In this document: piece after piece, positions 9,178 through 16,015 of the stretch
How the letters are laid out: every line of letters starts with the position of its first letter
How positions within the stretch are numbered: the stretch's first letter is position 1
Source of the DNA: JAJRWS01 sp039831705
Lineage (GTDB): Bacteria > Planctomycetota > Planctomycetia > Pirellulales > Lacipirellulaceae
Assembly: GCA_039831705.1 (NCBI GenBank)
Contig: JBDOMT010000455.1
Coordinates: 1-22,337 of the forward strand
DNA length: 22,337 bases
Reading direction: 5' to 3'
Program-made: the position numbers and the translations under genes
The notes under the pieces: generated by a model
Database searches by the model: none
Seen by the model: the letters and a program-made list of their open reading frames with translations, nothing else
Told to the model about the DNA's origin: nothing

Positions 9178-10371
9178 ATGCCCTCACTACAACCATCGAC
9201 AGCCAACCGTCCCTTACGGGTGATGTTTCTTATTACCAGCATGCCCGTAGGTGGTGCGGAAACGTTGCTTTACAATCTGGTCCGAGGTATGGATCGCTCC
9301 CGATTTCTGCCTGAAATCTGCTGCTTGAAAGAGCCCGGTCTACTTGGTGAGGAGCTGCAGGCAGAAATGTCTATCCATAGCGGATTGCTTCATCATAAAT
9401 ATGACTTTCGGGTGCTGTTTCGACTGAGGAAATTATTTCGACAGCGTCAGATCGATGCGGTCATTACGGTTGGCGCTGGAGACAAAATGTTTTGGGGTCG
9501 ATGGGCGGCCCGATTGGCCCGGATCCCGGTCGTAGTTTCGGCTCTGCACAGTACCGGATGGCCAGACGGAGTAGGCCGCCTGAACCGACTGCTCACCCGA
9601 TGGACAGACGCATTCATTGCCGTGGCAAATACGCACGCTCAGTTTCTTGTTGAGTATGAGAAATTTCCAATCGAAAAAGTCCATACGATCCACAATGGTG
9701 TTGATACCCACCGCTTTACTCCTGGTGATCCTTTGCCCGTTCGAAATGCTTTGGGAATATCTCTCACAGCGCCAGTTGTGGGGATCGTGGCTGCGCTAAG
9801 ATCAGAAAAAAACCATGAGTTGTTTTTACAGGGCGCTCAACAAATTGCCCGAAAGATGCCGGAAACACAATTTTTAGTCATCGGAGATGGACCAAGACGA
9901 GAGTTTTTGCAACACCTAGCACAGCAGTTGAATCTGACCGAAGTGGTTCACTTTCTAGGTTCCAGAGATGACATCCCCCAACTGCTTTCGGCATGTAATG
10001 TCTTGGCTCTTACTTCGCACAATGAGGCGAACCCTGTATCCATTCTGGAAGCATTCAGTAATGGTTGTCCCGTGGTGGCCTCTGAAGTGGGGTCTATCCG
10101 CGAAACCGTCACTCCAGACGAAACGGGTTGTTTGTTCCCGGCTGGAGATACCGATGCCTACGTCGAGGCCATATTGAACTTGCTCAGTGATCCGTCACAG
10201 AGTCTCCAGTTTGGTAGTGAAGGAAGAAGGCGGGTGCAACAGGATTGGTCGCTTACGGGAATGATCGAGGGATACCAGTCGCTGATCGCCAATCTCTATG
10301 CATCAAAAACTCGCCAGAGTTTGGTTGCGGAGTCGGCCACGACCCATTGGGCGGGCACTGGATTGGCATAA
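9178..10371 (+). CDS. GT4 family glycosyltransferase
   Basis: A 397-residue GT-B retaining glycosyltransferase. It starts with RPLRVMFLITSMPVGGAETLLYNL, the classical GT4 N-terminal strand plus GGAE loop, then has IHNGVDTHRF at the domain junction, VGIVAALRSEKNHELFL, FLVIGDGPRREFL, and the donor-site E-x7-E motif EANPVSILE. It is a typical side-chain or backbone glycosyltransferase of polysaccharide loci. The start at 9178 is chosen because the conserved fold begins twelve residues later. In-frame ATGs at 9049 and 9109 would add 43 or 23 residues without similarity to the family, and no candidate has a strong Shine-Dalgarno. The sugar specificity cannot be told. Confidence 0.92.
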   Translation: MPSLQPSTANRPLRVMFLITSMPVGGAETLLYNLVRGMDRSRFLPEICCLKEPGLLGEELQAEMSIHSGLLHHKYDFRVLFRLRKLFRQRQIDAVITVGAGDKMFWGRWAARLARIPVVVSALHSTGWPDGVGRLNRLLTRWTDAFIAVANTHAQFLVEYEKFPIEKVHTIHNGVDTHRFTPGDPLPVRNALGISLTAPVVGIVAALRSEKNHELFLQGAQQIARKMPETQFLVIGDGPRREFLQHLAQQLNLTEVVHFLGSRDDIPQLLSACNVLALTSHNEANPVSILEAFSNGCPVVASEVGSIRETVTPDETGCLFPAGDTDAYVEAILNLLSDPSQSLQFGSEGRRRVQQDWSLTGMIEGYQSLIANLYASKTRQSLVAESATTHWAGTGLA

Positions 10372-10480
10372 GTACAACAATCGTCATGACCTGAGTGGAG
10401 GCAGTAAGACTAAATTCAATGTATTCCCATTTTAAAAGCTATGGTTTGATGTTGCCCATTATCATACAAGGAATTTTCTC

Positions 10481-11482
10481 ATGTCTGCTTCCCACCTCGT
10501 CGATTGGACTGACCAACAGTATTTGGACGTAGAGGAAAAGATCTTACTTGCTAAGCATAATCTTCACGAGTCCGGACTATTTGACGATGAGAACCTCGTC
10601 CGGATGTTCGATACACATCCTGAGATTGATTTCGGGATCAACACAATGTCGACATCCAACGACGAATTTGCTTGGCGTGAAGGGAAGCGGGCGGGAGTGT
10701 CGTCTGAAGATTTGCTGGAATTAATTCACCGCGGACATCTGTGGGTAAATTTACGAAACGTTATAACACATCATGCTGAAGTGCGGGAGGCGATTCACTC
10801 GATTTACGACGAGTTGGAATTGAACAAAGCAAAATTTAGTGCGCGTAACCGGTCGGCAAATTTGTTGATTTCCTCACCTGGCGCCATTGTCTATTATCAT
10901 CTCGACGTGCCTGTGAATATGCTTTGGCACATTCGTGGCCGCAAACGTGTTTGGGTTTATCCGCCCTTCGATACCAGATTTTCACCGCAAGAAGTGGTGG
11001 AATGTATTTGTGCGGCTGAGACGGTGGAGGACGCTCCCTACGATACCAATTTTGATGAATCTGCACAGATCTTCGATGCAGAACCTGGACAGCTAATTAC
11101 CTGGCCACAACTAACACCTCACCGGGTGGAGAATCTGGATGGTGGGCTCTGTGTCTCGCTTTCCACTGAGCATGTGAATCCTCGTGCGACTCGTCGTATC
11201 AATGTTCATTTGGCCAACCAGTTTTTACGTCGTAGGTTCGGCTGGTCCAGCAAGTCCTTCGAGGTGGAAGGGCTTGTCCCACATCTAAAGCAAGCTTTGA
11301 TTCGTGGGGTACGTCAATGCCGAAAGCTTACCAGCCAGGAAGTTTCAAAAAACAACAACTACCCAGTTTCCTTTTATGTCGATCCGGAGTCTCCCACCGG
11401 CTACACTCTGTTTGAGGATTCTCCGGCTCCCAAAACGCCTGAACAGCTATTGAAAGAGGCGGAAGAGCTCTCCTGTGTGTGA
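10481..11482 (+). CDS. Cupin/JmjC-like putative Fe(II)/2-oxoglutarate oxygenase
   Basis: A 333-residue protein of a cupin-like family often annotated only as 'cupin-like' or as a regulator. The core resembles JmjC/cupin_8 oxygenases: NRSANLLISSPGAIVYYHLDVPVNMLWHIRGRKRVWVYPP gives a probable H-x-D iron motif (His140, Asp142), and ITWPQLTPHRVENLDG gives the distal ligand His214. Conserved flanks such as GHLWVNLRNV (residue 86) and VSLSTEHVNPRATRRINV (residue 225) fit the same family. There is no signal peptide, so it acts in the cytoplasm. AAGGA lies about ten bases before the ATG. The substrate is unknown. The same-strand acyltransferase and CDP-diglyceride synthase that follow hint at a lipid or glycolipid hydroxylation, but this is inference. 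Its TGA stop begins a decayed heptamer array. Confidence 0.85.
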   Translation: MSASHLVDWTDQQYLDVEEKILLAKHNLHESGLFDDENLVRMFDTHPEIDFGINTMSTSNDEFAWREGKRAGVSSEDLLELIHRGHLWVNLRNVITHHAEVREAIHSIYDELELNKAKFSARNRSANLLISSPGAIVYYHLDVPVNMLWHIRGRKRVWVYPPFDTRFSPQEVVECICAAETVEDAPYDTNFDESAQIFDAEPGQLITWPQLTPHRVENLDGGLCVSLSTEHVNPRATRRINVHLANQFLRRRFGWSSKSFEVEGLVPHLKQALIRGVRQCRKLTSQEVSKNNNYPVSFYVDPESPTGYTLFEDSPAPKTPEQLLKEAEELSCV

Positions 11483-11546
11483 TTAGAGTTGTTGAGTGAT
11501 TAGAGTTGAGGGTTGAGTGTTGAGTGTCGAGAGTCTAGAGTTGGGG
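11481..11546 (+). repeat. Degenerate GTTGAG-family heptamer array after the oxygenase gene
   Basis: The stretch parses as GATTAGA, GTT, GTTGAGT, GATTAGA, GTTGAGG, GTTGAGT, GTTGAGT, GTCGAGA, GTCTAGA, GTTGGGG, that is nine heptamers plus one GTT insertion. The first GA is part of the oxygenase TGA stop (11480-11482). The middle units are exact members of the family seen at 5979-6125; the outer units look mutated, as in a decaying array. Confidence 0.9.
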
Positions 11547-11584
11547 AAGGATTGCCCAAAGCGGATGACTGCTTGATTGAGCCC

Positions 11585-12187
11585 ATGATCACCGAGACAC
11601 TGCTAACTTGGATTGCACGGTTTATCAGTGGCGTGAGTGTGCGCTGGGTAGACAGTCAGCCAGATATCTGTCAACGCGTATATTTTGCCAATCACACCAG
11701 TCATCTAGACGTGGTCCTGGTCTGGTCTGCTTTGCCCGCCGATGTGCGCCATCTAACCCGGCCAATCGCTGCAAAAGATTACTGGACCAGCGGATTGATA
11801 CGACGTCATGTGTCCAAGGTGTACAATGCACTGCTCATTGACCGAAAGGAAATCAAGGTACACCAAAGTCCTATTGACTTGATGCTCCGTGAAATTGGCA
11901 CAACCCATTCGTTGATTATATTCCCCGAAGGAGGCCGTTCTGCGGGCGAGGGGGTTGGTGATTTCAAGAGTGGACTGTACTATCTCAGTAAAAAGCGACC
12001 TGAATTGGAACTGATTCCTGTCTATATCAATAATATGAATCGAATTTTGCCTCGAGGTGAAATTCTTCCTGTGCCACTGTTGTCGTCGGTGACTTTTGGG
12101 CCTCCCATTTGGCTGGAAGCAGGTGAGCCAAAAGTCGATTTTCTGGTCCGCGCACGTGACGCCGTGCTGCGTCTGAAAGATAGGTGA
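11585..12187 (+). CDS. PlsC-type 1-acyl-glycerol-phosphate acyltransferase
   Basis: A 200-residue acyltransferase with the two diagnostic PlsC motifs: NHTSHLD, giving the catalytic H-x4-D (His37, Asp42), and IIFPEGGRS (residues 111-119) for glycerol-phosphate binding. Members esterify lysophosphatidate or related lysophospholipids with acyl-CoA or acyl-ACP at the inner membrane. The ATG at 11585 is preferred; the frame is open further upstream through TTG codons that lie in the heptamer array. The stop overlaps the Shine-Dalgarno of the CDP-diglyceride synthase gene, so the product, phosphatidate, would be the substrate of the next enzyme. A secondary or specialised copy is possible; the window cannot show whether a housekeeping plsC exists elsewhere. 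Confidence 0.92.
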   Translation: MITETLLTWIARFISGVSVRWVDSQPDICQRVYFANHTSHLDVVLVWSALPADVRHLTRPIAAKDYWTSGLIRRHVSKVYNALLIDRKEIKVHQSPIDLMLREIGTTHSLIIFPEGGRSAGEGVGDFKSGLYYLSKKRPELELIPVYINNMNRILPRGEILPVPLLSSVTFGPPIWLEAGEPKVDFLVRARDAVLRLKDR

Positions 12188-12192
12188 CCATC

Positions 12193-13161
12193 ATGCAAGA
12201 TTGGGCGCTGATAGGCTTTGTGCTGGGCTTGCTGAGTTTGGTTACACTGGTAGGCTATTGGCTGCGCCAACAGAATAAATTTGCCGTTGATCCACAGGTT
12301 GTGGATACGTTCAATGCACGGATCCAGGCATGGTGGTTTTTCTGTCTGGTTGTAACGGTGGCTTTCTTCAGTCCTGCCCTCACGGTATTTCTGTTTGGAC
12401 TACTTTCTTTTTGGGCGCTACGGGAATTCATTACGCTTACACCTTCAGGGATAGGTGATCATCGCGCCCTGTTTTGGGTATTCTTTTTCTTTACCCCAAT
12501 GCAGTTTGTCTTAGTGGCACGAAATAATTATGGGCTCTACAGTATCATGATACCCGTGTATGCCTTTCTGTTCATTCAGTCACGGGTCGCCATGTCGGGG
12601 GAGTCGAATCGATATCTCGAACGTGTGGCCAAGATTCAATGTGCACTGATGGTATGCGTGTACTGCCTCAGTTATGCACCGGCGCTACTCTATCTGAACC
12701 TTGGTAATGATGTGGTGGCCAATGAGGTAGGAGTTGAGTTGGTGCAGGATCGGGCCAATGCGCGATTGTTGTTGTTTTTTATGACCATGGTCCTCTTTTC
12801 AGAAGTGCTCCAGTTTGTATGGGGCAAGCTTCAGGGCAAGCATATCATTGCCGAAAGTATTGACCAGTCGCGCACCTGGGAAGGCTTGCTGGGGGGGGCC
12901 GTCTCTACCGGTTTGTTAGGTAGCATGTTGTATTGGGCCACACCATTTGAGCATTGGTGGCTCGCGGCAGCCATGTCGATATTGATTGCGGTGATGGCAT
13001 CGGCTGGAGCGATGACGATGGCTGCAATCAAGCGAGATCGAGGAGAAATTCGCTCAGGCACATTTGTGGAGGGACATGGGGGAGTTCTTGATCGTATCGA
13101 TGCGGTCTGCTTTGCCGCTCCGGTGTTTTATCATATCACCCGGTACTTTTTTGGTAGTTAG
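12193..13161 (+). CDS. Phosphatidate cytidylyltransferase (CDP-diglyceride synthase, CdsA-type)
   Basis: A 322-residue integral membrane protein with about eight membrane segments. The C-terminal CdsA signature is clear: AAIKRDRGEIRSGTFVEGHGGVLDRIDA, with the KRD start, HGG and LDR-D residues that bind metal and CTP. The enzyme makes CDP-diacylglycerol from phosphatidate and CTP. The ATG at 12193 has AGGTGA six bases upstream, which includes the stop codon of the PlsC gene, so the two are co-translated. A GTG at 12184 overlapping that stop is an alternative. The sequence resembles YnbB-like paralogues linked to acyltransferases more than standard CdsA, but this is a judgement from length and context. 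Confidence 0.9.
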   Translation: MQDWALIGFVLGLLSLVTLVGYWLRQQNKFAVDPQVVDTFNARIQAWWFFCLVVTVAFFSPALTVFLFGLLSFWALREFITLTPSGIGDHRALFWVFFFFTPMQFVLVARNNYGLYSIMIPVYAFLFIQSRVAMSGESNRYLERVAKIQCALMVCVYCLSYAPALLYLNLGNDVVANEVGVELVQDRANARLLLFFMTMVLFSEVLQFVWGKLQGKHIIAESIDQSRTWEGLLGGAVSTGLLGSMLYWATPFEHWWLAAAMSILIAVMASAGAMTMAAIKRDRGEIRSGTFVEGHGGVLDRIDAVCFAAPVFYHITRYFFGS

Positions 13162-13191
13162 CCCGAATATATATGAAATATCCGTGCTGGT

Positions 13192-13401
13192 GTCTGGTCA
13201 AGCCTTACTTTTGGGGTAGCCGCAGCCAATAAGTACTGGCAGGGCAAAGGTTTATTTGTGCGTCAACCCAAAAAGATAAGTTTGACAAAGCACTAGGTCT
13301 GGTCAAGCCTTACTTTTGGGGTAGCCGCAGCCAATAAATACTGGCAGGGCAAAGGTTTATTTGTGCGTCAACCCAAAAAAATAAGTTTGACAAAGCACTA
13401 G
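13192..13401. repeat. Two tandem copies of a 105-bp sequence abutting a stop codon
   Basis: Copy 1 is 13192-13296 and copy 2 is 13297-13401, differing at only two positions (103 of 105 identical). Each unit ends in CACTAG, and copy 2 ends directly against the stop codon of the leftward HEVTH gene (13404-13402). Each unit has an imperfect inverted repeat: GTCAAGCCTTACTTTTGGGG near the left end pairs with CCCAAAAAGATAAGTTTGAC near the right end. In one rightward frame each unit is open for 34 codons ending in TAG, with both differences synonymous, but there is no start codon. It occupies most of the 240-bp gap between convergent genes. Confidence 0.97.
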
Positions 13402-14553
13402 CTACCGATACATCGTGCCGCGTTTCCGGGTTGCGTCGTAAATGCTGTTTCTTGGATGTGTCGAGGTGAAAGTATTTTTCGCAGGCCGTCTATTTGCCGG
13501 GTTGCTGCTGGTTTCAGGCCAGGTGATGTCCGTTGTTGACGGTAGATTTGCCGGGTCCTGGGAGGCCTCAACGCCTGTCCAGGGCTTAGTTACCATAGTC
13601 AGCCCTTCGTTCTCTGCCGGCACGGTCGTCTTGGTAGGAGAATTGCGTGGGCTGAATGGTGAATGAGCAAGGAGCTGGCTGCCTGTGTCTTGTCGGTGGA
13701 AAATCTGGCCGGTTGTGTTTACTGCTAAGGTTGTTCCTGCGACCGGCTGAATTTCTGGTCGTCCCTGACGAATCCAACGCATCCAATCCTTCTGCAGGGA
13801 ATGCAGATTGCGGTAGCCATAGGCTTGATGAACTGCTCGGGGCCAGGCTCCGTCTTGCATTCCCTTGCCTAGAAAATTGATGAAAGCCCGTTTGCCACGT
13901 TGGGCAATGAGAAATTTGGTTAGAGAATGACCCTGTGCATAGAGCGGGAGCACATCTTGAGGGTAATCTACCAGGGCAAACATAGTGCTGAAGCGTATTC
14001 CTTTACCCGTTTGCAAGTACCGGATCAAATTTGTTTCCTGCTTGGAAATTTCACTTTGATGCTCAACGGTTGTGCAAGCGCCCTCATCCGCCCAGCGGGG
14101 CAGGGGCCTGCGAAAGTGGCTGGCGAAGATGGTGTGGGTTACTTCGTGGGGCAGGACTGAGTCGAGGATTCGCTGGAAAGATCCTTGGATTTCCATCCGC
14201 CAGCCAGACACGGTTCCCTGATCAAAGATAAAACTGGTTAATCCCCCAGCGCCCAATTGGGGGGAAACGCGTGCCTTGATTGGGCAGGCATGAGACCAGG
14301 GAGGCAGTTCTCTTCCCAGCCACTGTTGGGCCATTTCTCGACGGTAATACTCTGCTGCCTCGCCTATTTGCCGGGCCATTTGGGGAGTCGGTGCGTCGAC
14401 GGTAAAGTTAGTGGTCTTGTAACCTGCTCCATGGGCATGCGAAACTTGTAAGCAGGCCAGGCATACTAGAGTGATTGCGCCCGATAGGGAGCACCATCGT
14501 CCTTCAGGGCGCCCTGTTTGGGTACCCTGTGCGTAGAGAGCTTCCATGCTCAT
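13402..14553 (-). CDS. Secreted HEVTH zinc peptidase-like protein (gluzincin, peptidase MA-like)
   Basis: A 383-residue protein with a signal peptide or N-terminal anchor (hydrophobic residues 24-40, SGAITLVCLACLQVSHAHGA), followed by a gluzincin-like domain. The zinc motif HEVTH lies at residues 136-140 and the third ligand is probably Glu157 in RWADEGAC, the spacing found in peptidase MA/DUF1570-like proteins common in planctomycetes. A proline/threonine/serine-rich tail of about 110 residues with no fold signs ends in basic residues. The substrate is unknown. AAGGA lies upstream; it is three bases from the ATG at 14553 and nine from an ATG at 14547, so the second start is equally possible. 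It stands alone between convergent CdsA and tandem fabI. Confidence 0.85.
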   Translation of the reverse strand: MSMEALYAQGTQTGRPEGRWCSLSGAITLVCLACLQVSHAHGAGYKTTNFTVDAPTPQMARQIGEAAEYYRREMAQQWLGRELPPWSHACPIKARVSPQLGAGGLTSFIFDQGTVSGWRMEIQGSFQRILDSVLPHEVTHTIFASHFRRPLPRWADEGACTTVEHQSEISKQETNLIRYLQTGKGIRFSTMFALVDYPQDVLPLYAQGHSLTKFLIAQRGKRAFINFLGKGMQDGAWPRAVHQAYGYRNLHSLQKDWMRWIRQGRPEIQPVAGTTLAVNTTGQIFHRQDTGSQLLAHSPFSPRNSPTKTTVPAENEGLTMVTKPWTGVEASQDPANLPSTTDITWPETSSNPANRRPAKNTFTSTHPRNSIYDATRKRGTMYR

Positions 14554-14674
14554 CGGTCCTTATGCAGTTAGGGCAATCCATGCCCGTGAAAAGATTATTG
14601 AGACTGACCCGTGTGGCAACCAGATACCCATGCAGATTGTAGTATCATTTACGTGAACCCTATGTACCAAATCA

Positions 14675-14707
14675 GGCACCCACCAGCCAGATCGATTGAT
14701 GGGTGTC
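14675..14707 (-). terminator. Possible hairpin downstream of fabI
   Basis: GGCACCCACCA (14675-14685) pairs at 9 of 11 positions with TGATGGGTGTC (14697-14707) around an 11-nt loop. It lies about 120 nt past the fabI stop in the 248-bp gap before the HEVTH gene. There is only a weak T-run, so the terminator reading is tentative. Nothing else was recognised in this gap. Confidence 0.3.
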
Positions 14708-14801
14708 AGGTTGCTAGCAAGGAGTGCTTTCGGTGAGGTTGACGGTTCAGTCAATAGTCGTTGAGCGATGCTGAGATTAAAGCTGGACGCCAATTCTCCG
14801 C

Positions 14802-14829
14802 ATTCAGTCCTCAGCACTTAACACTCAAC
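14802..14829 (-). repeat. Four-unit degenerate heptamer array overlapping the fabI stop codon
   Basis: On the minus strand the sequence reads GTTGAGT, GTTAAGT, GCTGAGG, ACTGAAT. The TGA of the first unit is the fabI stop codon (14827-14825). The orientation relative to the gene is the same as for the other arrays of this family. Confidence 0.75.
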
Positions 14830-15643
14830 TTTTAAACTGTTCAACCAGTCGACCTGGTGAGCCCATGGAATTGTAGCCTCCGTCCAGGTGGAGGATTTCC
14901 CCTGTGATGCCTGAGGACATGTCTGATAGCAGAAAAGTACCGCTTTTGGCTGCTTCTTCGTGGTTGATGTTACGGCCCAGCGGTGCCATGCCGGAGTAGA
15001 GGTCCAGCATTTCTTCCACTCCTGCTCCTCGGCCTGAAATGGTTTGCATGGGGCCTGCGCTCAGGGCATTGACGCGTATACCGCGCGGGCCCAAGTCAAA
15101 AGCCAGATAGCCTACGGTCGAATCAAGTGCCGCTTTGCAAATCCCCATCACGTTGTAACCTGGTACGGTTTTTTCCCCACCGAAGTAGGTGAGTGTAAGG
15201 ATGCTGGCGCCATCGTTTAGCACTTTCTGAGCTGCATTGGTTAACGCAATGAGGCTGTAAGCACTGATTTCCATCGCCAGTTTGAAGCCATCGCGACTGG
15301 TGTCAATGGTGTCCCCTTTCAGGTCTGTTGGTGGAGCGTAGGCGATAGAATGGAGGAGGAAGTCGATTTGTCCCAACTCTTTACTGCATCGCTCCATAAC
15401 CTCTTCGATCTGCTCGTCCTGGGTGACATCCATGGGTTGTAGGAATTTAACCTGAGGATTTCCCTCGGTTAGCTTGGTGATGCGGTTGAGGTTTTTCTTA
15501 CGCTGGTCGTCTGGTTTGTCGGGCATGTAGGAAAATCCGCACTCACCTCCCTCGTGCATTATCCGCTCGGCTATAGCCCAGGCAATAGATTGCTTGTTGA
15601 ATACACCTGTGATCAGGCCTCGTTTTCCCTCAAACAAACCCAT
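14825..15643 (-). CDS. fabI: Enoyl-[acyl-carrier-protein] reductase (NADH), FabI type
   Basis: A 272-residue short-chain dehydrogenase-fold enzyme that catalyses the last reduction of each fatty-acid elongation cycle. The FabI-specific signature is intact: LITGVFNKQSIAWAIA at the nucleotide site, LLHSIAYAP (residues 97-104), and Tyr153, Tyr163 and Lys170 in LTYFGG...YNVMGICKA with the FabI spacing Y-x9-Y-x6-K. VNALSAGPMQT and the ITGEILHLDGGYNSMG end also fit. The ATG at 15643 has an excellent Shine-Dalgarno (AGGAG, six bases upstream), so a longer frame starting at 15724 is rejected. It is divergent from the sigma-54 activator gene. The stop overlaps a heptamer array. Confidence 0.96.
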   Translation of the reverse strand: MGLFEGKRGLITGVFNKQSIAWAIAERIMHEGGECGFSYMPDKPDDQRKKNLNRITKLTEGNPQVKFLQPMDVTQDEQIEEVMERCSKELGQIDFLLHSIAYAPPTDLKGDTIDTSRDGFKLAMEISAYSLIALTNAAQKVLNDGASILTLTYFGGEKTVPGYNVMGICKAALDSTVGYLAFDLGPRGIRVNALSAGPMQTISGRGAGVEEMLDLYSGMAPLGRNINHEEAAKSGTFLLSDMSSGITGEILHLDGGYNSMGSPGRLVEQFKS

Positions 15644-15789
15644 CGAAACTCCTCTTTTTCTTGCAATGAAAGACTTAGTGTCCGGATATCCTCTGTATCC
15701 GCAGGGTGGCAGGATAACACTCACTTTGGCAGCGGGGAATGGGCAATGGTAAGAGTGGCTTGAAAATGAGTGGTTGATGGGCGTGATGT

Positions 15790-15807
15790 ATGAATGATGT
15801 CATTCAT
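15790..15807. promoter_or_regulatory. Perfect 18-bp interrupted palindrome in the fabI / activator divergent region
   Basis: ATGAATGA-tg-TCATTCAT is a perfect dyad with 8-bp arms and a 2-bp centre. It lies 146 bp upstream of the fabI start and about 210 bp upstream of the activator start, where a dimeric regulator could act on either gene. Nothing in the window identifies the regulator. Confidence 0.45.
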
Positions 15808-15851
15808 GTATCTTTTTGTTGTCTTTGTGGTTGCGATGGTCGTGGGTGACG

Positions 15852-15880
15852 TTGCGTAATAGATGCATGCGTGGTATATT
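15852..15880 (+). promoter_or_regulatory. Possible sigma-70-type promoter for the sigma-54 activator gene
   Basis: TTGCGT (15852-15857), a 17-bp spacer, and TATATT (15875-15880) form a plausible -35/-10 pair on the plus strand, about 135 bp before the start codon. The -10 matches the consensus at 5 of 6 positions and the -35 at only 3 of 6. Planctomycete promoter consensus is poorly known, so confidence is low. Confidence 0.35.
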
Positions 15881-16015
15881 TATGTAGTCATAGGGATTGC
15901 GTTGTCAGTTCAGTCTGTCGGGTTGGGGGGTATCTCCCCGGATCCCCTGTATTTTTGTTTAGCTCCCTAACGGGTGGCTTTCTCAAGCCGCCTGCTCTGC
16001 AGGTGTCGCTGATTT

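Noticed and set aside
13192..13401. 34-codon open frame in each 105-bp unit as a small gene
   Set aside because: No start codon or Shine-Dalgarno precedes the frame in either copy; two synonymous differences are too few to prove coding.
14560..14817. Leftward 85-codon frame between fabI and the HEVTH gene
   Set aside because: No Shine-Dalgarno, no recognisable features, and it covers the heptamer array and a hairpin.
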